64,000 nucleotides of DNA from Ophioderma brevispina (GCA_023653785.1 JAMKCH010072585.1:1-64000); one strand, 5' to 3'. Counted from the first letter of the stretch, positions 15,513-28,940 are shown. Program-made: numbers and translations. The notes: a model not told the origin generated them from the letters alone.

Positions 15513-16006
15513 TTATTTTGAAAGCATTTCTTTTAAAGTGCATTTCATGATTGGCAGGCCCTTTCTGTTATCTTAATGGTTCACTATATCTGAGAAACGC
15601 TATTCACAACACTTAGGTTGATTCCGAGCTTGCGGTTTTTGTGTTATACTATGAGCAAATGTTTGGTTCACACATGGGCCCACAGGCCACTGTGCTGTAT
15701 GGTCCGTTACGGACATAAAATAACAAAATTGCGAATTTCTTAGAGAAACGACGGAATTTGCAATAATATTAGGTACACAGGATTATAAGTAAACGTTCAG
15801 ATGAATGACAAAATATACTTTTGGTGTAGTAATAAGTATGAGAGGCTCTTAGGTGGAACTAATAGAAAACCCAGTTAAGTGAGGAGTCGGCTGGGTAGGT
15901 TGCCGTTTTCCTCTTGTTGTTTTCTACCCGAAAATGTCCCTTTTAAATTTGATTTTTTTTTTCGTTTTTTGGAAATTATCTAGTGTGAAAAAAAAGTCCA
16001 ACATTT

Positions 16007-18452
16007 GAAAAAAAATAACTGTATCATTTCAATTTTTGGGTTGCATCAATGCCAAAAATGATCGAAGTGTTTTATAACCAAGCGTCTGTTCGGTACTCGT
16101 TTAAAGTTCTTATTCAGAGTTTCACATATAATTTTTTTTAAATATAATTAAAAATAGTCATTAGCACTGAAGATAGTCACCTAGAATCTCAATTCCAAGT
16201 TGAGATGAATCGGATTTTTCTTTTGATTCAGTAAACATTTATTGTATATCGCAGTGCATAGGAACTGTGTATAACAAATTCCGGATCCGGAATTTTTAAC
16301 AAGACGTGATTTTCTATTGAAGGACTTTCATTTGGATCGTAGCTATTTCACACTGATTAGTAAATGGGGCAGCATTATTTACATGCAAAAAACACAATTT
16401 GTTTTGAAATTGAGGGGCCCCTCATCGGGACTCTGAGTCTGCCTCTTTAATGGCTTTTTGTCCTCATTTCCTTTCCGGTAGAGAGAAGTTGTCACAAGGG
16501 GATGGCTGAGCCCTTTAGTTGTTTCTTCTCTGTGCCAAGTACGTGGTAAAATGATCGTAACAATGAAAATATAAAGGAATTTTCAAGTGGAAACATGAGA
16601 GTACGTCTGTCTCCAATATGCTGACGATACTGTGATTTTTTCAAATGGTTCTGAAAACTCAATGTATTAACTTTAACACACTGGGAATGTGTTTGCCTAA
16701 ATATCGGGTCTTACGGTAAACATCGAAAAACTCAAGCAGCATTCTGGATTGGTTCCAAAAAAGGTAGTCCTTTGAAACTTTGCGATAATATCCCTATTAA
16801 ATGGGTGGGAAATAATGGCGAAGATAATGTTAAGGAAAGCTCTTGGAATAGTTTTTCTCGACCAACCTTAAGACTATGATAAGAAGTAATTATGACGAAG
16901 GTTATAGACTAAAAAAATCAATTAAAAAATTGATTAATCATTGGTCTAAAATAAATCTCACAGTTTCTGGTAGGATTACCATGTCCAGTCCTTATTGCTT
17001 CCAACTGACATTTCTAAAAATATCTAACACTGCACTCTCCCTGATCCCTCGGAACCATCCCTTCAAAAATTTTGAGTAGGACTTATGTAACTTCATCATG
17101 AAAAGGTACTCTGATCGGGTTCCTACCTAGAAATCAAATGATTCATGACTACTATGCAATGTTGGTTGTCCGTATGGTAGAATTCAATTCTATATTCATG
17201 CCTTAAAATCTACTTGGATCCGTAGACTATTACAAGGTAATCAGTTCATATTGGTGGGGGGCGAAATTAATTCTTTTAGGACCAATTCTTCATCTCTCGA
17301 TATTGAAGCGGTTTCTTTTGAAATCGCTAATTCTTTTGAACGTTACAGGAAACCAATAATTTTGGAAGGACGTTTTTGTTGCATGGTGTACGATAGTTAG
17401 TGGCCACCCACCTCTAAATATACCGATTTTAAAAGGAATTCTTTATGGTAAAAAACGATAATATACTTGTTTGTAAGAAAACTAATCTATTACCGGCTTG
17501 TGGTAAAGAATGGGGTGACTAGTCAAGATCCATTGCGATAACGGTGAATTTGTTTTTTATCGTAGAAGATTTTATAGGAAAATTTAACATTCAACCATTT
17601 CCTTTCCTGGAGTAGAGCGGTTTTAACTCTATAATAAATCTTTTGCAATTGCAATACCTTAAAAAAGGGCAAATGTCAGATTTCTCTATCCTTTCAAGCC
17701 ATTCAACTTCCAGAAGTCTTCTTCTTGACAAGAAAGTACCAAGACGAGTTTAATGACATTTTAATCTCCTCCAAAAAGTTGTAAGACTTGTGAACAATGG
17801 GAAAATAAGTTAGACCTCAAATATGATATGAAGAATTGTCAATGATTTATCAAATTCCTTTCACATGCAGCACCATTGATACTAATTGAGATGGGTTCAT
17901 TTCGACTATCGCAATAGGATTTTTGGAGTAAATTCATATTTGATGAAGATGTTATAAAGATTCGAGCCTATGCCCCTTTTTGGTAAAAAGATAAGAACAC
18001 TTATCATTTATTTTGTAAATGTGATATAACTTTAGCATTCTGGGATAAAGTCATTTAGGTGGATAAAGAGACTTTAATCTCACCTTGTTTTGGATAATGA
18101 CCTTTTATTGTTTGGTGTAGCAAACAGTAATGGAGTGTTTAAAGTAATTAATTATACTTACTTTTGTCCGTTTTCATATTTATAAGATGAAAATGAAAGA
18201 ACCCAAGACTCCACTTTTTCAAATCTTATCTTCCTCCAGAACGAATAATAGTAGCTTTCCTTTGACAAATTATATTTATACATAAAACTGCAATATGTCC
18301 AATTTTAACAAAAATGGCATAATTTCCCACAATTATGTGTCGATTAGACTAATATTTGTAGTATTGAGTATGGTTCCAATTCATTCATTCATCTGTATAT
18401 ATTCTATGTATGATGTTTAGAATAAATAATAATTCTCTGTGAAAAAAAACAC
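16007..18452 (+). mobile_element. 5'-truncated L1-type LINE with 16-bp target duplication
   Basis: The direct repeat AAAAAGTCCAACATTT flanks the element at 15991-16006 and 18453-18468. Across frames the plus strand gives the reverse-transcriptase motif QYADDTV (16614-16634), then LKKSIKKLINHWSKINLTV and GRITMSSPYCFQLTFL from 16902. Further downstream come ALKSTWIRRLLQGNQF and a Cys-containing tail (FKCDITLAFWDKVI, about 18013). This order fits the L1/Tx1 group. The 3' end is A-rich, near 18440. Many stops and frameshifts make it inactive. A TTAA MITE lies inside it. Confidence 0.75.
16105..16446. mobile_element. TTAA MITE, family K1, inverted and nested in the LINE
   Basis: It is the reverse complement of the element at 13451-13788, with shared internal blocks such as TCCGGATCCGGAATTTTT and CATTTATTG. 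TTAA flanks it at 16101-16104 and 16447-16450. Its position inside the LINE dates it after that insertion. Confidence 0.72.
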
Positions 18453-18468
18453 AAAAAGTCCAACATTT

Positions 18469-18984
18469 AATTCTTTTATGAGGTAAGCGTGATGATTGTG
18501 AAAGGTGGAACGAGAGATGTACATTCAGGTGTCTCCCTATTTATACACATTGAAAGCCCAGTTTTTTTGCACTGATGTAAAGCTTTTCCTCAATAACTTA
18601 TATCTTTCTGACAGGCTTAAGCTGATAATTATTTTTTTAAACAAAAATGTGAAATTAAATCACCAAGGTATTCTGTAGGCCAAATACACGTAATAAAATC
18701 TATTGGGTTCTTATCCTATATGGAATCACTATCATATACACAATACAATGCCCTTTAATGCAGCACTACATTGTATCTTCTATTTGTGTGAAAGAATCAT
18801 ATTCACAAACACAACAAACACACACACACACGAACAGGAACACGTGATTAAGTCGAATCGACGTCCCGTCTAATGTCGGATTTGTTCTACATCAGTGTAC
18901 TCATAATTTTTCTTAAAATAGGACGATCAGAGTGCACTTAAATACAGCCCATTACGTATTTTGTTATATAAACGGAATACAAAC
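18469..18984. other. No gene recognised
   Basis: AT-rich sequence with a short CA run near 18812-18830. Confidence 0.4.
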
Positions 18985-19238
18985 CAGTGGGTGGGGGAAG
19001 CGAAGCTCCCCCCCCCCCTCTCCCCGCTCTCCCTCCCCTCCCCCCCCCCCCCCCTTTCCCCTGTGTCATTAGTGCTTTCCTGCACACCGCCAATAGAACA
19101 GTGGAAGCAACATGCCTATATTGCACCATGTCGCCTAATTGCACTAGCCAATAAATATATGCTTCTCCCTGAATATATACTGTGCCCCCCCCCCTTTGCC
19201 CACCTGCCAAACAAAAGCTGGTTACGACGACGCCACTG
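18985..19238. mobile_element. Possible hAT-like MITE with C-rich ends
   Basis: The ends are CAGTGGGTGGGGG and CGACGCCACTG. The eight flanking bases are ATACAAAC on the left and ATGAAAAC on the right, a 6/8 match that could be a decayed target duplication. Long C runs occur inside both ends. The support is weaker than for the other elements because the inverted match is short. Confidence 0.4.
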
Positions 19239-19368
19239 ATGAAAACGATTATTAATCTCGACCTGTTTTGTTTTAAAACAAGGCGTTTTACAGTAATACT
19301 GGCACTTGGGAGAACAAGCAAAATGCAGGTTCGCCTGAATTAAACTATTAAAACACTCTTACTCTTTA

Positions 19369-20339
19369 GTAGGGTTATAAATGAGAATTCCCATTCTAGA
19401 AGTTTGGGGAAGAAGGTTTGCAGATATTTTTATATTGAAAGGTCCGAATCAGAAATTTTTGGGTCCAACCCTGGGAAATGTATGGAACTTTGTAAAAATA
19501 AGGGGTAAAATTATACGGGATAAATTTGAAATCAAGAAGTCAAAATTGTTTCAATTTGCACCAATATGTTTTGTCTCATTAAAGGATTTACAAAGGTATA
19601 GTTTGTCTAGGTTCTGCTGACCTTTAGTTCAACAGGTACTCCCTATTAAGGTTCAAGGTCATCCTGGGGGTTACATCATCATATCATCATCGACCGCAGT
19701 CAACCATCATGCACATAAATCATACATCAGCATAGCAAGATTTCCAAGCTTCGGTCCTCCATGAGACAGGCAACCTCTGGGGTTAACCTTACCCAGTGCT
19801 CCTATTTTGTTGAAACTGGTGTCAAATTGTTCGTCTTGCCTCATTTTACAATGTTTGGCATTTGGTTTCGTAATTAATGGGCAAAATGTAACAAGGGTCT
19901 ACATAGTCTATAGGGGTCACCAAAATTTGACCTCTAATTGTACCACCAAAGAATTAAAATGCATTTTCTTCTTCAGTATGACCAGAGCAATAATTTGACA
20001 CCAGTTTCAACAAAATCTGAGCAGTGGATATGTTTTGCCCCAGGATGACCTTGAACCTTATCAGGGCTGTAGCCGTGTAACTAAAGGTCCGAACCTATAC
20101 AAACTTATAACTTTTTTAATCCTTGTAATGAAACAAATACATTGATGTACATTTAAACACAATTTGACTTGATTTCAAATATACCTCTGTACTAATTTTA
20201 CCCCTTATTTTACAAAGTTCCGCACATTTTCCAGAGGTTGGACCCATTCTTTGGACCCCAAAAAACTATAGGAAAGCATCTTCAAAAACCTTAATTCTTC
20301 CCCAAACTTCTAGAATGGCATTCTCATTTATAACCCTAC
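19369..20339. mobile_element. 971-bp element with ~330-bp inverted termini and TA duplication
   Basis: TA lies at 19367-19368 and at 20340-20341. The left end GTAGGGTTATAAATGAGAA matches the inverse of the right end, and the match continues with gaps for about 330 bases. It includes the internal landmarks TTCTAGAAGTTTGGGGAAGAA and AAGGTTCAAGGTCATCCTGGGG. The central portion reappears inside the element at 25977-27257. No transposase frame is present, so it is non-autonomous, probably Tc1/mariner-type judging from the TA target. Confidence 0.8.
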
Positions 20340-20379
20340 TAGTTGTATTATCCGAACAAAATACCTGTCCTACTCCGAT

Positions 20380-20442
20380 CATGACGATGACGACGACGAC
20401 GACGACGACGATGACGATGACGACGACGACGATGACGATGAC

Positions 20443-20540
<98 letters not shown>
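20380..20540. repeat. Compound trinucleotide microsatellite (GAC/GAT)n(CTG)n
   Basis: Mixed ATGACG and GAC triplets, then a pure GAT run, then about sixteen CTG triplets ending at CTGCAG. The apparent Met/Thr/Leu-rich open frame is an artefact. It starts about 40 bases after the right end of the inverted-repeat element. Confidence 0.95.
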
Positions 20541-22949
20541 AGTGGTGGCTATCTGCTAAAGTAAAATTAGAACCGTACTATGCAATGGTCTAACATGGGA
20601 TACTTAATTAACAAATTGTCAGTAGGTTGAATTTTTGAAAATGAAGGTTAAAGAGAATTGATATCGCCCATAAACAATTATTCACATATTCATAAGCGAA
20701 TATTCAGAATGATCGTATTCCGAAAACCTAAGGGTCGTTTCCTAAAAGGCCTTAATCCGAATTTCAAAGGTTCATTAATCATATAGTCTTCGATCCAATA
20801 TGGCAAATACGTGGAAGCGTGATTGGTTTATAGTAGGATTTTTTCCCTGTCAGTTCATTAAAAGTTATTTGGGGGCGTGCGGACGATTCCGTTTGTTCAG
20901 AGAGGTTGTATACTTTACTACCCATCACTAAAATAGAAATCCGATGTCACGATAACGAATAAATAAGCCATCATAAAAATCCCTTTTTTCCTCGCGAAGA
21001 AAATATCAAAGCAAATGCAACTGAATAAATTCAAACCCCACACTTGACAAACTCTAACAGTACAATGAGAAAATGATATGAATAAAGATATTATTACTCA
21101 CCATTGAAAGTTCTTTTACGTCACAGGAATCGGATACGTTTTAAATTTATTCATCTTGTTCCAAGATAGTAATTTTGACAGTTTGGTCCAACCATTTAAA
21201 AAGTAGCTTAGAGTTGGTTACTCATAACAAACTACACTATATACGTGGCCTAATCTCCTCTTCACCCAGCCTTGATATTCGTGAAACTTTATCCGTTCGT
21301 TGATTGACGCAAACAAAGAAATCGATAGAGTCTCAGCCTTACGACAATCTCTTCAATTGAATCTGTTATGAGGCCTTGCATAATTCGATACCAAAAATGT
21401 TTCAATGGGGTAAATGGGTTTTAAGCACAATCTGTTAACAAAGTTCGCAGCATTTCAGCTGTTATACGACTTTTTAGTGTTATCGCTCAACACAATAAAA
21501 TCCCCCTCCAAATGAATTTTTAACCATCGACAATTGCGTTTACACATTAATAAAAAATCAGACTATAATAATACGTATTCCAAAACGAAAAAAAATACGT
21601 CATTTAGGTAGTATCTAATAGGGTCGTTAATCGAAGGGTCATTGTTGCTAAATAACACTAACAGTCGTTGGGCTGGGGGCCTCCAATATTAAATAGATTG
21701 GGTGTAAGCTGAACTTTCGCAGTCAGGGACATTCCACAGCAGCCAGCAAGCTCTTAATGGTAAAGCACATTATTGTAAAAACTATGGGGTCTTTGGGCGA
21801 CAGTGATGTTGAATGGGTCTTAACGGCCCCTTATATGCAATATCGCAGCACTTCCTGAAACAGGAGTTCCCCTAACGTCGTTAATAAAAAAACAACAACA
21901 ACAACAACTACGGCTTATTCTGAAATAAATGCATGTGGTAGAAAGTTAAAATAACATATTTAGTTATTTCGGATACCCCTTTGGTAATTTTGGACCATGG
22001 CCCTTTTGAATAACGACCGTTATTGTAATATTGTCACATTTATTCTTAAAACATCCTTAGTTTTGGTAAAACGACCCTTCAGAATAATGATAGAAATGCT
22101 TAGAATAATACCTACCTCAAATCGAAACAAACCAACCCTACGGAATAGGAAGTGCCCCGTTTCTGATTACCTTCAAAGAATAACGACTCTTCCGAATAAC
22201 GACTGGGAATCGAAATGGGCATTTTCTAATTAATACAGCCGGCACGGCTGTTTTCCTAGCACAAGGATAACGTCGTTTTTTAAATACAAACGATAAATTA
22301 TAAATACTGATATGTTAAGAAAAACATGTCCCTATCGTGTCGCCCTCAATTTCCCTGTTTTGTGTCCTTGTTTCTTCTGCCCTGCCTATGTTCTGCTGCT
22401 TGACATTTCAAAATATTGACACTTCGTTTAAGATTCTTACTCTCTTTGTCTGTCATTCTGCTTGTCTGCCATTTCTTCCTTGTCGTCTGTCTGTCCTAAC
22501 TGAGGTATAGTTTGGTGTGACTGACTCATTTGTTCTGTATTGCTTATTTCGCGTTCGTCATGATTTTTGGTCTAATTGTATTTTAAACAAAAGAAGTCCA
22601 CATCAAAGTCTCTCTCCCTCTCTCCTCGTTGTCCCTGCCTCTCAACTCTCTCTCTCTTTCTCTCACTAAGTCCATGGTTCTAATTTTAAAGCAATAACCA
22701 CATTTTTAAGACCAAACCCACCCCATAATTTTTCCAAATTGAGATTTGCACAGTTGTGGTTGGTAATTGTCGATAAACCATGCTGCGAAGGCTAGGGTAT
22801 AGACCTTACATGCCTCTATTTCCTAGCTATTTCATATTGGAAGGGCGTTTTCCAGCAGCCACTGAATTATTTTCGATATACGAAATTAATTATCCTAATT
22901 ACAAAGGTCTTTTTTTTTTGCGATACATGGACAAGTTCAAGCGTTTATA
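20541..22949. other. No gene recognised
   Basis: Several scattered sequences resemble AATAACGACC and GGGTCGTT on opposite strands (near 20740, 21630, 22007 and 22193), hinting at decayed inverted repeats. No clear boundaries or target duplication could be fixed. CT-rich sequence occupies 22600-22670. Confidence 0.35.
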
Positions 22950-23272
22950 CCGGGGGGGGGGGGCACTGACACTGGGAAGTGGTACAAAGTACGGGTATGT
23001 GCGGCCCTTAAGACCCCCATTTTGCACCTCTCCAGCAGTTCCTAAGACCACCCAGTTCAAGCATAATATAGTTCTCAAGGTCACCTTTTGGGGATATTTT
23101 TGCCTCAAAAGCTAAATTTTAGCAAAATTTCAGCTCCCAAGCCTGCAAATTTCTCAAAATTTCAGTTCACAAACCCCTACTTTCGGAGACAAAATCAGTT
23201 CTCAAACCCCCAAGTTCAGAAATCGGGGCCACACATCCCTACCTAAAAAAAAGTTGAGTGCCCCCCCCCCGG
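22950..23272. mobile_element. Possible MITE with G/C-tract termini
   Basis: It begins CCGGGGGGGGGGGCACT and ends AGTGCCCCCCCCCCGG, an inverted pair. Flanks CGTTTATA and CTTTTACA share six of eight positions. Inside are diverged short repeats of the form CTCAAACCCC/CTCCCAAGCC. Homopolymer ends make the boundary uncertain. Confidence 0.4.
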
Positions 23273-25976
23273 CTTTTACATTCATAGGTATAGTTTACTA
23301 GCAAATTACCAATGCAACTGTGCAATAATCTAAAAAAAATGGAAAATGGGGGCGTTCTTCAAAACATTGTGCTGTTATTGCTTTAACACTCAGTGGAAAA
23401 TTATTTTCTTATTTATTATCTCATATTTTGTATATGAAGTGACAAACACGTCTTAACAGCTGACATTGTCAAATCTTCATACTTATTTATATTCATAATT
23501 CCAACATATCTTTTGTAACGATCTCCATTATGTTATCCGCCCATTCATCTTGAAATATGCATGTAATTGTGATTTGACAAATCGAGTAGTCCACGTGAAT
23601 TTACTACATATGTTGAAAGATGCTGATATAAAACACACATACAAACACACACACACCACACGTATTTGATAAAATATTATATTATCATGTAAATGAATTT
23701 ATCGCAAGTTTCACGCCTTACGTCCTGCTTTTCAAGAGGATTATATCGAAAATATATTGAGGAGTAAACCATGCTATTTGAGGAAGTAAGAAAAAAAATG
23801 TCTCTCCCATTTATTATAAAACCAAAAAATGACTCGGCAAAAATCGTTTTAATTTTTCTATCCGAAAATGCTTGCATCAGAGTGTTTTAATATCTGTCAG
23901 TTTACGGAGAGATGGAGGAATTCCAAGTTTCGATTTTTGTTCAAAAATTTCGAATTCATCCTTATTTTATGAAATTTCTTCATTTAAAAAATTCAGGATC
24001 ACCTCTCCCTTTAATGAAAATGTTCATATTCCCCCTGTCACTCACATTTTTTTTTCGGATTCCTCCTCAAACATTCATTCCCCTCTCTGGCGTAAATAAC
24101 AACCCCTCCTTAAAATGTCATCGTTTATAGGTATATCAAAGAAGGCTATGGACCACAAAATGATTCTTGGATAACGAGTATAACTCTACAAATATCTCAA
24201 TATCGAGGAAAATGAGGGCGCTTGTATGAGAACTCATCATATTCGTGATATAACACTGTCAAATATTTTTCGTGATCCAGTCGTGATCATAGAATCTTGT
24301 AACAATTACGACTGGTCAGCTGGTGACCGGCCACTGGTATTTTTACTTCTTTTGCGTACCTATTTGGTGTCGCATCTAAGCACCTTGAAAGGTGTCGAAG
24401 CTCTGATATGACGTAATAAAACAATTGAATCTGAAATTCACACAAAATGTGATCTTTTTCGGGAGCAACTTCCAAATTCAATAAGCAAAAAATGGCAACA
24501 ATTGGTCCTTTTTTGTTGGATTGTTGTCATCTTGAAAGTTATTCACTCTCCCTTCTAATTCCTCCCCTATTTTTTTCCTGGCGCTGTCACTGACAGTCTC
24601 GCAGTCTTTTTTGCTTTTTAATATTATTATTGCAACAATGTGTTGGAAATAATTTCCCGAGGCATTCACGGGGTTTGCAAGCTGCCCGCTGTTTTATCTA
24701 GAAACTAAAAGTGATGTTGTGATAAACATTTTGACTTGTCACTCAGGTCCCGAAGCATTTCCCATCGAATAGCGACTGCATGATCGTTATTTTTAGTGTA
24801 TTAGCCAAAACAACAGAACTTGCACGTTGGTTTAACACATACAAATAATAACATGAGTCTGTAGTCAGGCACAGAATTAGGCGACCAATTACTAATCGCG
24901 TTGGGCGTAATGTGACGGTGCAGTAACCAAAATAATGTCTGCCGAAAAAGATTTTTTAAAGAACAAAAATGTAATAAGATCATCAAGAAGTTGATTTAGA
25001 ATTTTCTGTCGTGCACGACAGAAAAATCAAATCATGCTTTTTATGGGGACGATTAAGATAGCAGGCCTATTAAAAACATAGTTTTTGGTTTTCTTTTTTA
25101 CTTGTTTGTCAAATAAATCTTCGAAACGTTCTCGGTCGGTGTTCTACAACCGATCAAGTGCAAATTGAAACAAATTCGTATCCTCAAAAATCTCCTCCTG
25201 TCCCTTTAAAGGGACATAATGGCATGAAAAAAATTGACATAATGAAAAGGACCCATAGTGCAGTTAGTGTCCACTGTAAACGGGCATCGACCTTTTGCCC
25301 ACCCAACCAAATCGTTGTGACATGAATCCATTCATAAGTTTGACCTTATGTAAATGATTCTCACTTCACAGGGCACCATCCAATCACTGTTCAATGACAT
25401 GCTATGGATGAGCGATTACCCACACACTGTGTGCATGAACATTGGCGAGTAGGCCTGTTTTTACACATGTTGGAAGCCTTGTTAGAAATGGTCGTTTCGG
25501 ATCTTTTTCAGCACCGTATGTCAACCAAATTACACCACCTTATAGAAAATAAGATTAATCTTGGTTGCCAGCTTCTGACGGAGAGTATAGGTCTAACCGT
25601 TTGTTCATGGCACCCTCTTGAATCTACCCAGCAATCACTGATGATTTTTGCCATAGAGTTAGCATTATGTCCTACCAAAATACCACTCTTTATAAACTAA
25701 CCATTTTCGGATTTTTCTGAATGTTCTACCATAATAAAATTCACATATGTTATTGGTGATAATATTCTACAATTAGAGCTTCTACAAAGAAAATCCCTTG
25801 AGCACTTTTCTCGCAACGACTTGAGTTTTCTCATGTCCTATGCGTTAAGCACAGAGTGCGCACGACAGGTCATGGGCCTATTGAATGCACTGTGTGCACA
25901 GTGAATAGGGAAAATGGACAATAACTGCAAGATGCCTTACTGAAATCACTTCCACGAGTTTCAAAACAATTTGGAT
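23273..25976. other. No gene recognised; contains a 24-bp perfect palindrome and a dispersed-repeat end
   Basis: A perfect 24-base palindrome centred on GTGCAC spans 25002-25025. The stretch 25080-25215 (AACGTTCTCGGTCGGTGTTCTAC through CTCCTCCTGTCCCTTT) has a diverged match at 58020-58145, so it is the end of another dispersed element. The open frame at 25404-25700 has no recognisable domain. Confidence 0.4.
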
Positions 25977-27257
25977 GTTTACATTCTGTAAAAACAGTAT
26001 AAATAGGAAGAGTTCGGGGGGGGGGGGAAGAGGTGGCAGTTTGTGGCAATATCTGGAACAAGGATGCTGACATTACTGCCAGCATTTACCAAACTTGAAA
26101 AGCATGTTGTCATCATAGTGTGGGTTGGTATGTCAATGAAACAGTTCCCGTAGGATTTGGTGCTAAAGTTGATTTTCTTGCTGTTTTTCATTCAATAGGG
26201 AGCAGACAGTCAGAAAATGATGGGGTGCAAATTTTCGGACTGCTTCCCCCTTCCTCAAGGGGGGAAATGTTACTACAGGGAAAAATTTAAATTGAGGCTC
26301 AAATTGTGTTTTAATACATTAACATGTTCGTCTCCTTATAAGGATTAGAAAAAGTATATATTTGCCTAGGTTCCGACCTTTAGTTAAAGCGCTATAGCCC
26401 CATAATGGTTCAAGGTCATCCTGGGTAAATTTTACCCAATGCTCAGATTTTGTTGAAACTGGTGATAAGTTGTTTGTATTGTCTCACAGGATCCAAAAAT
26501 TTATTATTTTGCAGTGTGTGACATTTGGTTGGCTAATTACATACCAAAATGTCGCAAGGGTCTATGGTCTTATGGGGGTCACCAGAACTTTCCCTGATGT
26601 TAGGAATGATGATATCAAAAAAAAAATCAATTAAAAATTGCATTATGTTTCAGTTGATACGATCGGAATAATTTGACACCAATTCAACAATCATCGGAGC
26701 ATTTACCCGCAGGGGTGACCTTGAACCATTTACGGGGCTATACCGCTTTAACTAAAAGTTGGAAACTAGGCAAATATATATTTTGTACCCTTATGAGGAG
26801 ACGACCCGTTAGTAACATTAAAACAAATTTGACTCGATTTTAAAATTTTCCCTGTACTAAACACCCCCCCCCCCTTGAAGATTAGGGGCATCAGTCCAAA
26901 ATTTGTACCCCATCATATTCTGACAGTTTAGGTCCTCTTGAAACCCAAACAGCAACAAAAATCAATTTTAGCATGGAAAATCCTACGGAATACACACCAC
27001 ACCACACTATCAGATCAAAGCCCATTGTAGTTGTTATAGTCCGGCTACATCCACTTCTTGCAATTGCAGATCAATACAAGCCTAAAGTATAATGCCTAAA
27101 TCCCGGTCTGAATGCTTGAATGTGTCGCAAAACATGCTAGATACACTGTTAATTCTGTCAGTGATGTGAACACTTTGCTTTTCTGGTCCAGAAATTGCCA
27201 CAAACTGCCATCCTCCCCCCGGAACTCTTCCTTTTACTGTTTTTACAGAATGTAAAC
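25977..27257. mobile_element. 1.28-kb inverted-repeat element sharing a core with 19369-20339
   Basis: The left end GTTTACATTCTGTAAAAACA mirrors the right end TGTTTTTACAGAATGTAAAC, and the pairing continues through GGAAGAGTT...GGCAGTTTGTGGCAAT over about 90 bases. The middle (about 26330-26780) is itself an inverted repeat and aligns with 19560-20110 (TTTTGTTGAAACTGGTG, CAAGGTCATCCTGGG). This may be one element inside another or a chimeric family. No target duplication was recognised at the outer ends. Non-coding. Confidence 0.65.
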
Positions 27258-28603
27258 TCCACATTTTTTTCAAACTCGTGACGGATTTCAGTAAGGGTCC
27301 TTTTCATTATGTCATATTCTGTTTCATGTAAGTCCACTCAATCTATGAAAAATACTAGGAACACCTGGGCAAATTGCAACAGGAAGGTGTTCTTGCTGTA
27401 ATAGCAGTAAAGACCTCCAAACAAAACATAATCAAAAAGTAGAAAAGGGAAGCCCGGCAAGACTGCTAATTTGCATTTATCTAGTGGCACGTATCGCCCA
27501 TATTCGACAAAGGTATATAGATCATAATGATGTTTAGAGGGGGGGAAGATTTTCCTTTTCTCTTAGTATTTGAACATGTTTGCATGGGGGCTGTGCCTGA
27601 AAGGGTGAGCACGTGCAATGATATGTTAAAAGTGGAAAAGTAGGGTCATTATTCAGATGGCCGCAGTTTTCCCGCCGAAATTAATTTTGTATTCTGGATG
27701 ATTTGTGAGACTGCATCAGGATGGGGAATCTTTATTTAACAAATTATTATCAGAGGTATTTATTCAAACAATGGGGTCAATAGTGGCAGGGGGCAATCCC
27801 TTTGCGAAGTGATAGTGCCTCGGACAGGAAAAAAAACAGGGTCTTTCCCGGTCCTTCAGATAAAATGTACCAAAAATACCGGGGTCATTTGGTACACAAA
27901 CTGAATAAAAAATGGGGTACTCCAGTCTGAAACTTTAAGAAGGGGGCCAATGATGTTAAAACCTGAGTTCAAAGTGCATGAAATTAAAAATTGCTGTCCA
28001 CGGAATTATAAAATGCTTCTACGAAATTATAAAATTGCTGTCACGGAATTATAAAAAATTGTGTCATGAAATTATAAAATGCTGTCATGAAATTATAAAA
28101 AATGTTAAAAATGTGCACGTAGGCTGTGAAAAATTTTTGAATTGGGTGTTCAAATTCTTTTTAAAAAATTGATAATTTGATGCAAACTTGTGACAAAAAT
28201 TGAATAGCAGGACAAGAAGAAAAATGGGTCAATTGAGTTATGTGAACATTTTAAAAATTGGGTTCATGTGGTAATAGCCTTGTGGGATAATAGGTAGGAC
28301 AGCAGCATAAAAGGGGGTCAAGCAATCTTGACGTCACCAAAGTCAGCATCTCAACAGACCTTGACTAAGCAGCTCTAACAGGGGATGTGATATGGGTTGC
28401 ACAAGATCTACTACCAAGCATCATTTGAGAAGGCTGCAGATAAAGTCGCCTACATTTTAAATGCCAAAGAAACGGAATGGAATAATGACCGTTCAGAGGA
28501 CGAGAATCATCAACCTATCTGCACTACCCCGGTACCCAACTCAAAAAGGTTAGATCTCAAGTACTCGGGTCTATTGTGACAGCAAGAAAGACTCAAGAGT
28601 TAA
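27258..28603. other. Mostly unassigned; short tandem repeat at 27979-28105
   Basis: Six copies of a 21-23-base unit, consensus GAAATTATAAAATGCTGTCAC, lie at 27979-28105. The frame at 28397-28579 starts without an ATG, is preceded by a stop and has no recognisable domain. I do not call it a gene. Confidence 0.5.
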
Positions 28604-28936
28604 GGGCCGTGGCCTGACGCTAATAGCATAGTCCCCATACTTCAAGATTTTACCGGAAGTGGTCAACATTTTGGTTATTGAAGAAAGCTACTATTTTTCT
28701 CATTTTAACCCTGTGAAATCTTAGGGGCTAAAGGATAGTTGTTTGGAGTTATGAGCGAAATGTACCCCATTGTGGTCGACCGATATAAATTTTTTCAATA
28801 TAGGGCTAAGAAATCATGTTTTAGCTCTCACATGAAAACGGGTTGAAATATCCATGCAAATTACAGATGGGATTTAGGGGTGAAGAACATTTCTATCAAG
28901 ATCAAAACTTTTTTACTTTAATCGGGTCGTCCCCTT
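28604..28936. mobile_element. TTAA-flanked MITE, family K2
   Basis: TTAA at 28600-28603 and 28937-28940. The left end GGGCCGTGGCCTGA pairs loosely with the inverse of the right end ATCGGGTCGTCCCCTT. The interior (TTTACCGGAAGTGGTCAA, TTTTAGCTCTCACATGAAAA) matches 62471-63086 in inverse orientation, plus fragments at 53836 and 55305. Confidence 0.72.
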
Positions 28937-28940
28937 TTAA

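Noticed and set aside
20315..20593. Met/Thr/Leu homopolymer protein
   Set aside because: Translation of GAC/GAT/CTG triplets; no splice or start context supports a gene.
20690..22200. Large DNA transposon bounded by AATAACGACC-like motifs
   Set aside because: Motifs are scattered, poorly matched and without a target duplication.
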